Shown in pieces: positions 1 through 11,392 of a DNA stretch of 64,000 nt. How positions within the stretch are numbered: the first letter of the stretch is position 1; each line of letters begins with the position of its first letter. The notes beneath the pieces were generated by a model. It had not been told where the DNA came from and ran no database searches. It saw only the letters and a program-made list of their open reading frames with translations. Location of the stretch: positions 6,262,001 to 6,326,000 of the forward strand of contig OX463813.1 in the NCBI GenBank assembly GCA_949825045.1, given 5' to 3'. The DNA comes from Argyresthia goedartella. Its lineage: Eukaryota > Arthropoda > Insecta > Lepidoptera > Argyresthiidae. Both the position numbers and the translations under genes were made by a program.

Positions 1-159
1 TTGAGGGACCCCGCATGTGCTTAAAAACTATATATTTCTAAATAGAGCAAATTCGGGTATTTTTTGGTATGAAGTTGGGTTGAGCTTGTTGTTACGACGT
101 TTTTGTTAGTGATGAATTAACTTTTGACTGCAAAAATATGATGGTTTTCACAAGAGATA

Positions 160-470
160 GTTTAGTAACTGGTTGGGTGGATTGTTGGCCCTACGTATGT
201 AAATGTGGAAACACCAACAGTATTAACCCAACGGTAGCGTTCCTTGCTACTTACTACGTTACTTAAAATGTGGAAACAACAACATAATTTATCCAACGAT
301 AGGGCATGGTACCAGCTGGCCCATTGCAGGCAATGGGTTGTTGGCCCTACGTTATTTAAAATGTGGAAATGCCAACACTATTTATCCAACGGTAGGACTA
401 GTTGCAGTCGGTCCATTGTTGGTAATTTGTGGGCCCTAATCATATAATATAATTCATTAGGGCTAACGTC
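160..470. repeat. Degenerate tandem repeat, about 3 units
   Basis: Blocks containing GGCCCTACGT, AAATGTGGAAA, a CCAACA-type segment and ATCCAACGGTAGG recur about every 80-100 bp at roughly 185-240, 255-305 and 345-395. A weaker relative follows near 490-530. No coding content is credible, and the small ORF here simply crosses the repeat. Confidence 0.45.
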
Positions 471-635
471 AGTTTTAGGAGGGCAAACTAACTAACAATA
501 TCCCAACGGATTCCCAACCGTTGGCCAATGAATTCGAACGGTAAATGCTACTAGGGTAATGTCTTATAAAAATTACAGTGTAAACATCTTGTTGACCCAA
601 AGCCAAAATAGTCAAATAATATTTTAAATGTTTTT

Positions 636-1058
636 ATCCACACACGTATCATAAACCCTCTTTACTGCGTCCAAAAACCGCACGTTACGATTAGCATAAT
701 GTTAAACTACTTTGTAAAAACTCATTTCTTATCTGAATATTAAACATTATGACCATAATGTGTAAATTTTCTACATATTATGACATTCAAATTTCGAACT
801 CCGACGCCGGCCTGCGTGCCGCCCTTACTTTGTCTGTGAAGTTGGTACTATAGAACAAGCTAAACAAATCAATGCTACAATGCCGGTCAAACATGCGGTT
901 CCTGAACACATCAAAGAGAGCTTATGATGTGTGTGTAGATAAACTGGTGTATGTAACTCTATATAATTAGGCATTAAAACTCTCGAGTGATATTATTAAA
1001 CCCACTCTCGAGTTTTAATGCCCTCCATTATGTATCCCTCACATACACTACTATTAAG
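636..1058 (+). repeat. Interspersed repeat family A, copy 1
   Basis: The family starts near ACACGTATCATAAACCCTCT and contains TTTGTCTGTGAAGTTGGTAC and ATGCCGGTCAAACATGCGG. It ends after an inverted repeat in which GGCATTAAAACTCTCGAGTG is answered by CTCGAGTTTTAATGCC (about 970-1022). Other copies start near 9468, 34177, 40528, 49402 and 62367. The 3' hairpin could be Helitron-like, but I cannot assign a class. Confidence 0.75.
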
Positions 1059-1846
1059 GGGACTTTCATAAAGCTGAAGGAGTTCACGAAAAAAAATGTG
1101 CCCACCCCATCGAGTGGAATATTGTTGTTTGGCTCGTGGGGTCAATATATACAGATTTTTATATTTTAAAACAAAGTAATGAGAAGCCACCAAAGGCAGT
1201 TTTTTTACAAAATTTTGTATCGAAGAAATTGTTGACTTCTCATTGCCTTAGAATTTGGTTTTAATGTTTATTATTACGTGTATATTTTAATAACAAACAC
1301 CAATATATTGAAAAATCTCTTTTTTCTCTAATTTTTAGGCTTATATTCTACATTTGGTACGTAACCCTAAATGTGCGAAATCTGACACGCAGTTGGCCGG
1401 TTTTTTATTATTATTTTTAAATACTATTAATATTGCAAATGTCACGTTGTGAAATTACTAATGACGTGAGCACATCGCATTGAGTGCATTGCCAAGATAA
1501 GATACCTAGTAATTGTCTCTGTATAATGTTGTCGTGGCCAGTATCCTCTTGAAAAGTTTGTATGCAAATCAACAAAATAGACTGTCATCAAACTGATAGC
1601 GAAAGTTATGAATAAGGAAAGGAAACATCAATATTTTGCTGCAACTGGTTGCGAAACTTAATTGCGGCTAAGAAAAAATTTCTCTTGATTTGGTTGCGAA
1701 TCAAGAACGGCCATAGGGCAAAATCCAGGATTGATTGGAACAAAATGTGTAACAAAAGATTCCTAACAATAAAGGAATTAACACAACCGAAGACATAATA
1801 TTATAACCATCGTATCGAAATTATACCCTGCCAAAGTTTATAATAA
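1059..1846. other. Stretch without recognisable gene
   Basis: AT-rich sequence with only short ORFs. No splice-flanked exon, RNA gene or family seen elsewhere in the window was recognised. Confidence 0.5.
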
Positions 1847-2099
1847 TATCTATAATAATACCTTGGACACTATTTACACACATTGATCTAGCCCCAAACT
1901 AGGAATCCCTGTATCTTGGGTACTAGAAAACGATACACATACATATACAGATACATATTATACTAAGATAGATAAACAACCATGAATAGGGTACAAACAT
2001 CCGTTCTCGGTCAAACAAATATTACCCCCACCGGGACTCGAACTCGGGCCGCTTGGCTTCGTAGGCAGGGTCACTGCCGACTCGGCCATTCGGGTCGTC
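1847..2099 (-). mobile_element. tRNA-derived SINE (family SINE-A), copy 1
   Basis: Read on the minus strand, it begins GACGACCCGAATGGCCGAGT. It has an A-box-like TGGCCGAGTCGG, a B-box-like region (GTTCGAGTCC, here slightly decayed), then a common body with CCTAGTTTGGGGCTAGATCA, and ends at CCAAGGTATTATTA. The same unit occurs at 23079, 23772, 25088, 39541, 57608 and 57889. It is a Pol III SINE, not a tRNA gene, because the head does not fold into a complete tRNA and is always followed by the same tail. Confidence 0.85.
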
Positions 2100-2419
2100 A
2101 GTTTAAAGTTTGTATGAAATGTCTCCTGAGTTTCAAGACACACATAATAAACGAATAAACGATACTTATAGCCAGAATTAATGTCATGACAATTGACCGT
2201 AGACATGGATGACTTCATACTTTCAGATTATTTTTATTTAGAAACAAAACTACTGGACCGATTACTAATTTTCAAAAAATGGGAATGAGAAAGAGTACCT
2301 ACTCTTTCTAATAAAATTATTTTTTGAAATACATAATATGTCATACAAACTTTGACAGGCTCTAACTTCGATAGCGGTTGGCGGGTTATACTTATAACTT
2401 CAGTTGGGTTTTTTCCTTT

Positions 2420-2608
2420 CCTTTATTAAACATAAACATTTACATACATTGCTTCTGGCCCCACACTAGGACACCCTGTGTCGTGGGAACCATCCAATAT
2501 AAACATCCAAGACCTGGGGTTTTATTTTCTTTACCCCAGCCGGGGATCGAACCCGGGATCTCTCGCATGGTAGGCAGAGCCACAACCAATGCGCCACAGA
2601 GGTCGTCG
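2420..2608 (-). mobile_element. tRNA-derived SINE (family SINE-B), copy 1
   Basis: The minus-strand head GACGACCTCTGTGGCGCATT is followed by a B-box GGTTCGATCCC and a body containing the complement of GGCCCCACACTAGGA. It is a different tRNA-like head from SINE-A. Related copies lie at 22552, 37312, 46395 (fragment) and 49085, and a fragment sits at 34785. Confidence 0.8.
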
Positions 2609-2846
2609 TTGTAAGGAATCTTGGTACACATTTTGTTCTTATCGAATTCCTAGTAGATAAGGGGCAAATTCTGATACCTGTTGATCATCTTTGTTGATAA
2701 TAATGGGTACTAATATTCTCCAAAATTTGGTCTGCTGGAAGAAGACGTACAGCCTTACCAAACAGCAACATCGACAAATCAAATCCTCATAAATAAAATA
2801 CGGTAATCAGAAAACTATTCAAACTTGTCATTGTGTTTCTGTAGGG

Positions 2847-4450
2847 GAGACCGGGGCATGGACGTTCCAATTTTAAAATACCATGAAATTTTATTACATA
2901 CCTAAATGAAAGGTTTCTTGTCTACGACATTGAAATATTGTAAGTATTTAGTGTTAAAAGAGTAGTTTCTATTAATATATCAATAGTTTTTTCTACAGAA
3001 GCATTTTTTTGGCAAATTTCTGAGCGGAACCCGCTCTGGGGCGAGTTGTTCCACCTTCGGGGTAAATTGTTTTTTTGGATTATGAAAACTAATTATTATA
3101 ATAACAAAGATTTTATAAAATAAAAGAACCCTGTTTACAATGGAATATATTTATTGTTTATGCTATGCATAATTCAAACATAAAAAATAACAAAACGTAA
3201 CTGGTTAACCTCAAGATATATACTTATTTTTTTATTTGTTAACTTTGCCAAAAAATCAGTGAGATCTATTGACTACTATGTAAATCATATCTAAGTAGAG
3301 TAGGTACTAACTAACTCTACTTCTAGATACTTTTTTTATTTTAGTGAAATAATAATTATGAACAGTCTTCAATCAGTCTTCGTAATGAGATCTACATTTT
3401 TATTCATCACTCATTTCGTCATCTGACTCATAGTTGGGACAAACAAAAGTGACTTTATCACCTTCATCTAAACATTTGTAATGTGCCCAATTTTTGCACA
3501 TGATACATTCAATCCATTGTTCTTTTGGACTAGAATTTGAAAATGAATCACAGCAAATTAGGCAGTACCATTCCAGATCCTTATCACTCTCGCTATCCAG
3601 TAATATTCTTCGTTTAGCATTTTCTTGATATTTTCCCTTCCCTTTGCCTTTTCCTTTACCTTTTCCCTTCTTTCCAATGTGTTCATTCTTTTTTGTCTTC
3701 TTTGCTCGTTCTTCAGCTAACGCATTTTTCTCTGGCGTGTCAGTTAGGATAGCCGTCTTTCTTATGCGACGTTTTGTAGTCTTCTGTTTTCTTGGAGGTG
3801 CCTTTGGGAGTGGTTTTACTCTTTCCTCGCTAAACACAGGTTCTGGCTCAGGAGCAGGCTGCACATCACACTGAGGCAGTGTTTGAATGTTGGATGGTCC
3901 TGGCTGTGCCAAAGTAATGCTACTACTCGTAGAAGGTTGGGACTGTTCTGCTGACACAATTTGAGATGAAGTAGCTTCTGGCATTGGGCGATCTGTCACG
4001 AAAGATGGAGAAAAATCTGCATCGGTAATAACTTCAGGGTTGTAGGGGCATATTCCAGCCTCTCTGAAAGTGCTCATAATATTTGTAGGAGTTGATGCTA
4101 AAGGCAACGCTTCTTTAACAATTCCAGGAATTTCGTATATGAACATTGTTTTGCCCGGGTTTCTTGGGTAGCCCAGTAATCTTGGGCTTTGGCACAGTAA
4201 TCTTTGAAAGGCCCATTGACGCCAACATCCAGAGCCTGTGGGTGCAATGAGGGGGGAATGATAGCATTATAATCGAGTTTGCTTTGGCTTTTTCAACTAC
4301 GTTGATGTCAATGTGCGATGAGTGGTTTTCTAGTAACAACAACACTGGTTCATCTGGTGTAGGTTCCGTCAATTTTATAAAATGGTCCATATAAATGAGG
4401 CAGTCATCCATCCTGAACTATTCCCAGCTCCAATTGACTCAGGTGGGGCA
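2847..4450 (-). mobile_element. Remnant of a pogo-like (DDE_1) DNA transposon
   Basis: A broken transposase reading on the minus strand fills 3400-4411. Near 2847 the flank reads GGGGAGACCGGGGCATGG, near 3035 TCTGGGGCGAGTTGTTCCACC-like sequence occurs, and near 4441 AGGTGGGGCAAAAT. These look like decayed ends of the element, but a clean terminal inverted repeat and target duplication were not found, so the limits are approximate. The helix-turn-helix and CENP-B-type N-terminal regions are missing. Confidence 0.55.
3400..4411 (-). pseudogene. Pogo-like DDE_1 transposase, truncated, with PHD-like finger
   Basis: Two overlapping minus-strand reading frames make up one decayed transposase. The first (4411-4115) carries the late catalytic-core block of the DDE_1 family, with LLLLENHSSHI followed by a FPPHCTHRLW-like segment. 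The second (4146-3400) continues with the family's IVKEA...FREAGICPYNPEV region and SFVTDRP, which places a frameshift near 4130-4200. A basic, lysine/glycine-repeat linker follows, encoded by a GC-poor simple repeat at about 3640-3690. The C-terminus has Cys pairs and a WAHYKC block typical of a PHD-like zinc finger seen in insect pogo-like transposases. Its final CPNC pair reads CPNY, so one zinc ligand is lost. The protein lacks its DNA-binding N-terminus and should be inactive. Assignment to the family is firm, and exact ends are inferred. Confidence 0.8.
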
Positions 4451-4768
4451 AAATTTAAAAACAAGTCTTTAAACTTTAAACACAACTACACACACAAATA
4501 TTGGCGGCATCGTGTTTCCCGCAGCACTGGCTGCTAGCTCCACAGTAACCTAAGTCCCGAGCTGAGCAGACACTATGGCACCGACCTGTTTTGGGCCACT
4601 ATCTTCTTTGGTTTCAATACCATCGTGATCCCAGTCTCGTCCAGGTTACGGATTCTGGATGGTGTTAATTTATGTTTGAGTACTGATCGTGGGACCTCAT
4701 CCTTTTTGCCTTAGGTTTGCCCTGCTGCCTCCGAGGTATATTACTGTTATTTTCTCAGTGTTTGTAGT

Positions 4769-7581
4769 GTGTATGAGACGAATGAGGTGATGAATGCTCA
4801 TGGTGGCGTGCTAGATGTGGTGCTGCTTCCGGAGAGCGTCCGTGGCGTAACCGTGCGCGCCTCCGTGTTAGGCAGCCTGGTGCCACACACTGACGCTTAC
4901 CACCCGCCTCTCGACGTCATTGTACTGCTATTGAAAGGGCTTGGACCAGCGATCCGGCCGCTTGGATCCTAGCAACACTGGCGGGCACAATGACTGAAAT
5001 TTCGCCAAGGGCAACCACGCAGTCCTTGACGATCTCATTTGTAGCGTTTCTTGGGAAGATGTTGCCAAAGCTCCGGATGTGGAGACGGCGGTTGGCCGCT
5101 TCTACGATTCCATCTACGAGATTTTCAATGCATCGATCCCGAAAAAAATCAGGCCGGCCCAACCCACCAGACGATATCCGGTGTGGTAAATGGAAATCGT
5201 CAGAGAGGCCAGCCGACTACTCCGTTGTCAGTGAGCTGAGAGCCAGCATTAAGTCCCGCGTAGCTACAGCATACATGAAGCACATGAAGAATATAGAAGG
5301 CAATATCAGAAATAACCCACGCGCGTTTTGGAAACATGTGAGTGGCCTCAGATCGAAGGATGGTTTCGAACCGCGGGTCACACATCAGGGGCAAGAGTGT
5401 GTTGGAGAGGAAGCAGCAGTCGCATTTGCAGATTACTTCTCCGACGTTTTCCTCAATGACGTACCGGCACTTGCACCGGACCTGGTAAACAGTTCCAATG
5501 ACTCGCGAACGGCTAACTTCGTCCAAATTCTACATGTTTCTCGTGGGGATGTAGAGGAAGGACTGAAGCAGCTAAGGCCAAGGAGCGAAATTGGACCGGA
5601 CAACGTCCCTCCTTACTTTTTAAAGGCCTATAGCAATCAGCTGGTTGTACCATTGGGTCGTATATTCAATCTAGCTCTAGAGCAAGGGAAATATCCTACC
5701 AGCTGGAAGCTCTCTCGAGTCAGTCCTATTCCCAAGACAAGTGACACTGCCTCTGTTAATCAATATCGACCGATTGCGATCCTGAGCCCATTGGCAAAAC
5801 TGTTTGAGTCAATCATATATGGCAAAATCAGTCCGCAAATTGCACCGTATTTGTGCGACTCACAACACGGGTTCAGGAGTCGTCGCTCAGTAACGACCAA
5901 CTTACTGACGTTGGTCGAGATTGTCTCAGAGAGCATGGACCAGGGATGTCAGGTGGACGTCGCCTATCTGGACTTCCGTAAGGCGTTCGATGGAGTCGAT
6001 AACGACGTCCTTATGAAGAAATTGTGTGCCATTGGATTTGCCCCTCGGCTGTTGGTATTCTTCGCTGACTACCTGAAGAACCGCTTGACCATTTTGAGTT
6101 CCTTTTCCAGAGGCAAGGAGCGGAGATCTCACACGGTGTCTCTTCTATGTATTCCGCAGCATAACACCGTCGCCTACGAGCACTCGTTCAGGCTGAGGGC
6201 CATTCGGCTGTGGAACGCACTTCCCTGCACTATAAAGGACAGTCCCACTCTTTTCTCCTTTAAGAATCGCTTGAAAGAGCACTTACTTTCTCTTTCATCA
6301 TGGGTATTGTATATATAAGTATGTAATTGTATTTATCTATTTATTATTATTATTTGTTTATTCTTATTATATCTACTATTTATTTGATTATATGTATTTT
6401 TATAGTAAGTATCATATTTTATTGGTATTTGGTAAGTATTTAATTGCACTAGACTACCCTTTTCATTTTATATCTATCCTATCCAGATAGGTTTGCTGGA
6501 AGAAATCTCTGTTGAGAGATAATCTCGCCTTTGCCTTTTAATTTCGTGTATAATTGTATTGTTGTAATGTTCTGTGCAATAAAGAATTGTGAATTGTGAA
6601 CCGCCAACAATATGTACGTCATGGCTGTTTTGAGTCCCAGCCGTACCACACACGGTCAGGTGTTAGTCAGGGCTCTATTCTCGGTCCGTTGTTATTTATC
6701 ATATAAAACACGCCAAATGCCTCCTATACGCGGACGATAAGAAACTGATACTACCCTTGAAGTCAGAGGACGATTGTCGGCTACTGCAGGAAGATCTAGA
6801 CGCCCTGCAAAGGTGGAGTGTAATCAACAAACTCCTTTTCAATATTGAGAAGTGTTGTTTTATGTCCTTCACGCGCTCTCCTCGGCCTACTCGCGCTGCG
6901 TATACACTCGGCACGGAGTCTTTGACTCGAGTGTATTCGATGAAGGACCTTTGTGTTACGTTCGACCCTAAACTTACATTCCATGAGCACATGAGCACCT
7001 TGGCCAAGGAATGCTTTAAAATATTAGGGTTTGTGATACGGAATTCTAAGGGATTCCAGAATTTGGGTGTGGTCCAGCTACTTTACACGGCCCTAGTGAG
7101 AACCAAACTTGAATATAGCTCAGTTGTTTGGAATCCACATGAAAGCTCATACGTCGTTATGCTCGAGAAGGTACAAAAAGCTTTCCTACGATACCTATAC
7201 AAGAGGAAATTCGGATACTACCCTTACCTATATCCATCCGCTTTTATTTTGGGTATGCTTGGATATAACTCACTAGAGGTGCGACGTAACACCGAACAGC
7301 TTCTAACTGTGTGTCGATTGTTGCGAGGCGACAGTGACTGCGCAGCACTTGTCAGTACGGTATGCGCGCTATTCGTGCCTGACAATTTCCTACGCGCGCG
7401 CAGGCACCATCTGCTCGCGGGCGGCACGCACCGCACGGTAGCGCGCCGGCATTCTCTACTAGTGCGGGCGCGAGACAGCCTCAACGCACTGCTGGCTGCA
7501 GCACCAATGAACGAGCTGTTTGGTGATGCATGGAGGGACATAGTGCGCGAATGTGGCAGGTTCTGTGAGATGGATGCATGA
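4769..7581 (+). pseudogene. LINE endonuclease/reverse transcriptase polyprotein, broken
   Basis: From 4769 the frame reads NEVMNAHGGVLDVVL...YHPPLDV, the usual end of a LINE endonuclease. A frameshift near 4970-5200 leads to the RT domain in the 4990-6084 frame, which contains ALEQGKYPTSWKLSRVSPIPK, NQYRPIAILSPLAKLFESI, QHGFRSRRSV and the motif-A block YLDFRKAFDGVD. The insertion at 6085-6604 splits the protein. Beyond it, SGVSQGSILGPLLF resumes at 6605, then a stop and short deletion precede YADD (6726-6737) and the thumb and C-terminal region to the stop at 7579-7581. The overall arrangement fits CR1/jockey-superfamily LINEs. It cannot encode a working protein because of at least two frameshifts, a stop and the nested insertion. 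I am sure of RT identity but less sure of the clade. Confidence 0.85.
6085..6604 (+). mobile_element. Second LINE (5'-truncated) nested in LINE 1, with 7-bp target duplication
   Basis: GAACCGC at 6078-6084 is repeated at 6598-6604. Removing 6085-6604 restores the RT reading of the host LINE (..DYLKNR / QQYVRHG..). The inserted piece encodes the last ~75 residues of another RT protein (AIRLWNALPCTIKDSPTLFSFKNRL, quoted here in part as LWNALPCTIKD), then a 3' UTR with TTTGCTGGAAGAAATCTCTG. It ends CAATAAAGAATTGTGAATTGT. The same 3' UTR type recurs near 40945, 43030, 48970 and 58855. Confidence 0.85.
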
Positions 7582-7775
7582 TTGTGTTGTCACCGAATTA
7601 TTTAACTTTTAGAATAGAATGTATATAATGGTAATTCAATTTAATTGAATTGACTTGTATTTATATCTTTGTAATTGTAATTTTTACCTAAATATTTCGT
7701 GTATATTTTATATTTGTGTCGATTTGGAATGTTCTGTAAGGGCACAAATAATAATTAATGTAAATAAATAAATAC

Positions 7776-8711
7776 TGTCTTTAACTGCATCCATGGTTCG
7801 GTTATGTAAATCGAATGAGATTAAGTTGACAAAGAAGTACATACTTTACACTGACACCAAGGTATTAAAATTAGGGCAGTAACAGCTTATGCAAAGTAAC
7901 GTTATGTTCGCGCGGCGAACGAGAAGTATCATTTGATTTACTGAAAAAGTCCTGGATGTCGGAAATAATTAAGAATATCAAGAATAACAAAATTGTGAGA
8001 GGAAGATTGCCGGCGATAATTTTGGAAGTGTACATTTCCTAAAGTATTTGTTTTTCCTCAATATTTGTTTTTTTACAAATTTTTATAAATTGATTCTTTC
8101 TAAAAGTAATTAGATCTCTAGCCAGTTATCGAGATCTCCGTGTCCGCGCAATCAAACGGCCGCGGCTACCTGAAACAGGCACAGAAGAATTTCTGAATGA
8201 AATAAAGTATTATAAATGGATTTAGGCTTTAAATTACCCCATTTAAGAAACCTTATCAACAAATTCCTCAAAAAATACTGAAAACCCTGAAAAAAATACG
8301 GGAAAACAATCCCATTGCTGGGGTAGACTAGACACTACCCTTCAAGTGCATAGCAATATGTAAATGGCGAACGTTTTGCTTTGCAATCAATCTTAATCAT
8401 GCCTGTTTTCAAAGAGACATTTAAATATATTATAAATCCCAAACAACGTGGAGTGAAAAGGCTAGTATAAAAAAATAAAGAAAAAAAAAACTTTTTTATA
8501 AACAAGCTTTTATTAAAAATTAACTAAAAAGTTTAAAATAAATTAACTCCAATAACAAATATATCACTTTATAAGTTCATTGTAACCTTTAACGATAATT
8601 TAGCTTCTTCGTCTACGACAAAATAATTACATACCGTACAAAATTATATATTTTTAACATTAAAACCTTTTCACTTCAATTGATAAATCTTCCCGTTTTT
8701 AACACAGTCCC
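7776..8711. other. Stretch without recognisable gene
   Basis: No supported coding region. The A/T-rich part at 8450-8560, with CTTTTATTAAAAATT, may be the decayed tail of a minus-strand retroelement, as similar text occurs near 30205 and 33270. Confidence 0.4.
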
Positions 8712-9265
8712 AATTTTATGAATAAAATTATGGAGTTCCTACGGGCCACCTTCCAGCTCCATCATCAGACCCTGGTTACCATCTAGTGTCGAAGTACTCG
8801 TCAAGACAAATTAAATAAGCCCAAACTCGATGGGGTTGCGTCGTTTAATTATGGAGTTCCTATGGGCCACCTTCCAGTTCCATCATCAGACCCTGGTTAC
8901 CATCAAATGTCAAAGTACTCGTCAAGGCAAATTAAACGAACCCAAACTCGATGGGGTTGCGTCGTTGAATTATGGAGTTCCTATGGGCCACCTTCCAGCT
9001 CCATCATCAGACCCTGGTTACCATTTAGTGTCAAAGTACTCGTCAAGACAAATTAAACGAGCCCAAACTCGATGAGGTTGCGTCGTTTAATGACGGAGTT
9101 CCTATGGCCACCTTCCAGCTCCATCATCAGATCAGCTCATGCAAATTTTTCATGCAAAATTTCAGCTCAATCGGAAACCGGGAAGTGGATCCAATTTAAC
9201 TTGCAAGATTTGATTACAGACAGACAGTCAACGGGACAGGTGAAACTAAATAAAAGCTTGTGATA
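8712..9265 (+). repeat. RTE-type LINE 3' end with a 121-bp x4 tandem repeat
   Basis: Four units with TGGAGTTCCTATGGGCCACC start at about 8731, 8852, 8973 and 9094, an exact period of 121 bp. The last unit runs into a tail with TTTCAGCTCAATCGGAAACC, GATTTGATTACAGACAGACA and AAATAAAAGCTTGTGATAAA, characteristic of RTE-like LINE 3' ends. A minus-strand relative with two units and the same tail lies at 32420-32810, so tandem array and tail belong to one element. Confidence 0.7.
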
Positions 9266-9467
9266 AAAAAGAAGGTAATTTGAACAGGCAAAGGAAATTT
9301 AGCTCCGACAAATTCTTTTTCTCAACAGACAACAAATCTCGCAGCAAGCTTTTATATCATCATAATACACTGTGTGGTGTTATTAATTGATGGGTTGATT
9401 CATTCAAAGTTATTTTCTTCATTTTAGAGCATTTAAATTAAAGTTTTTTATTTATTTATTTTATCTA

Positions 9468-9712
9468 CCGACGTATCATAAACCCTCTTTACTGCGCCCA
9501 AAAACGGCACGTTACGACCGTTGGTAAAAACTCATTTCTTATCTGAATATTGATACATTAAGACCATAATGTATAAATTTTCGACAAATTATGACAGTCA
9601 AATTTCGAACTCTGACGCCCGCCTGCGTGCCGCCCCTAGTTTGTCTGTGAAGTTGGTACTACTGATCAAGCTAAACAAGTGCAAAGCAATTATCAATGCC
9701 ACCATGCCGGTT
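9468..9712 (+). repeat. Repeat family A, copy 2, left part (split by jockey element)
   Basis: Starts CGTATCATAAACCCTCTTTA and runs to CACCATGCCGGTT, where the jockey-like element begins. The remainder resumes at 14229. Confidence 0.8.
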
Positions 9713-10034
9713 TCATGCTTTTTTTTCGGCCGTTGACAGTTGTCAAGTTCACTTCGCGCTCATCCAAAATAATATCCTTTATTGGTTAAATCACACCCTA
9801 TCAGTGAGAAAACGTGACCAAACGGGAAAGTGACCTCCATATTACGTGTGGTAGTGTTATCTCGCAGTGCTGTATCGATTTGAAGACAATAACAATATCA
9901 CCTAGAATTAATCATAACCTCAAAATTCCATTCTGACACCGCGTTCAAAAATCTGGTTCTACATGGTGGACGCCATGGCTGTCGTCACTTAGCCTGGTGT
10001 TGCCATATAAAAAGATTCTTTTTTCGCCAACAAA

Positions 10035-11392
10035 ATGCCTGAAGTTGGCCTACAAACGAACACACCTGGCTCTTCACCTGCCAATGTCAACAAGGAAGCC
10101 AAGAAATTAACGCAACAAATATTCCACCCAGGCTTATTTCTCAAAAAGGATGCTCCGAATCCAGGAAACCCTGTGACTCCCTCCGCGTCACACAACAGCC
10201 AAATCCCATGGCAAAGAGTGCCACAAGGACGGAACTATCAAAATGGTCGCAATGATAAAAGATTGCTCTCACCAAACAATGAAAACCCAACTCATAAGAT
10301 GCCTAAAGTGACCATGGGAGGCACTATTGGCTTCACCTCAAACAGTTTTGAAGGACTTGACATAGATCCCACTGATGATCAGATCCAAAATCAAACCAAT
10401 GATGATCAGATACAAAATCAACCCAAGCCCCCGAAGCAATCCAAACCACCGCCCATCATATTCTATGGAATTGATGACATGAAGAAACTCTCCGATCACC
10501 TACAAGAAGTCACACCCAAGGACAGCTATAGCTACAAAGTGATATCAAAAAACCAGCTGAGAATCTCAAGTGGCTCCATAGAAACATACAAAATACTTAT
10601 TGAGCATGTAAGAAATACAGGTCTCATCGGACATACATTCACAAGAAAGGAGGACCGTTGTCACAGAATTGTGATCACTCTACTCCAAAGGAAGCCATCA
10701 TTGAAAGCATAGAGTCAACGGGGAACAAAGTAAGAGGAGAGATTGTGTGTGCCCTAACTAGAACCACAAAAAAGCCCTTAGACACCTTTTTTGTAAATAT
10801 TGAATCATCAGTAAATAACAAAAAACTGAAGGAAATAGAGTTCATATACAAATAAAAGGTCGTCATAGAAGATCCCAAGAAGAAGACAGGCATAGTCCAG
10901 TGTACCAGGTGTCAACAATATGGTCATACCAAAAACAACTGCATGAGACCACACCGCTGTGTTAAGTGTGCCGGAAGCCATAATACATCGAACTGCACTA
11001 AAAAGGATAGAGATAGCCCAGCCACATGTGCCCTTTGCCTTGGAAATCACCCGGCAAACTACAAAGGCTGTCAAGTATATCAAGAAATATTAGCCAGGAA
11101 AACACAGCCAAGAACAGCACAGAGGACCTTTAATGAACCTCAAAGCAAAAAAACAATTGAAAACAAGCCAACCGAGACTACCCCCTCACAAGAAAAATTT
11201 GAAAACAATGCCCAACCGACTGGAACATCTAAAACATTTTCTGAAGCAGTCAAGAGTACCAATAGCCCACAAATAACCAATCAACTTGAACAGCTGATCC
11301 TCAAACAGTCAGAGAAAATTGACTTACTAATACAACAAATAGGCAACCTACTTAGCCTTATAACAGTGCTAGTTAGCAAAATTCAAGGATAG
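10035..11392 (+). pseudogene. Jockey-like ORF1 (gag-like nucleic-acid-binding protein)
   Basis: Starts ATGCCTGAAGTTGGC and encodes a basic, Pro/Gln-rich N-terminus, then PPIIFYGIDDMKKLSDHL and the conserved SYKVISKNQLRI region seen in jockey ORF1. A frameshift at about 10660-10690 moves the reading into the 10658 frame. There an in-frame TAA at 10853-10855 (a probable CAA-to-TAA change) interrupts it before VVIEDPKKK. Three zinc knuckles follow: CTRCQQYGHTKNNC, CVKCAGSHNTSNC and CALCLGNHPANYKGC (about 10898-11070). The tail is Gln/Thr-rich and ends with a hydrophobic heptad-like stretch at the TAG 11390-11392. In the family this protein coats the RNA in a ribonucleoprotein. It overlaps ORF2 by about 20 bases. 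The two lesions make it a pseudogene. Confidence 0.88.

Larger units (their letters stand above)
4500..7775 (+). mobile_element. Decayed non-LTR retrotransposon (LINE 1), 5'-truncated
   Basis: The element carries the end of an apurinic-type endonuclease, a reverse transcriptase and a C-terminal region. It ends in a TAAATAAATAAATA simple tail at about 7758-7775. The 5' limit is uncertain because coding similarity only becomes visible near 4769. It is interrupted by a second retroelement at 6085-6604. Confidence 0.75.
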
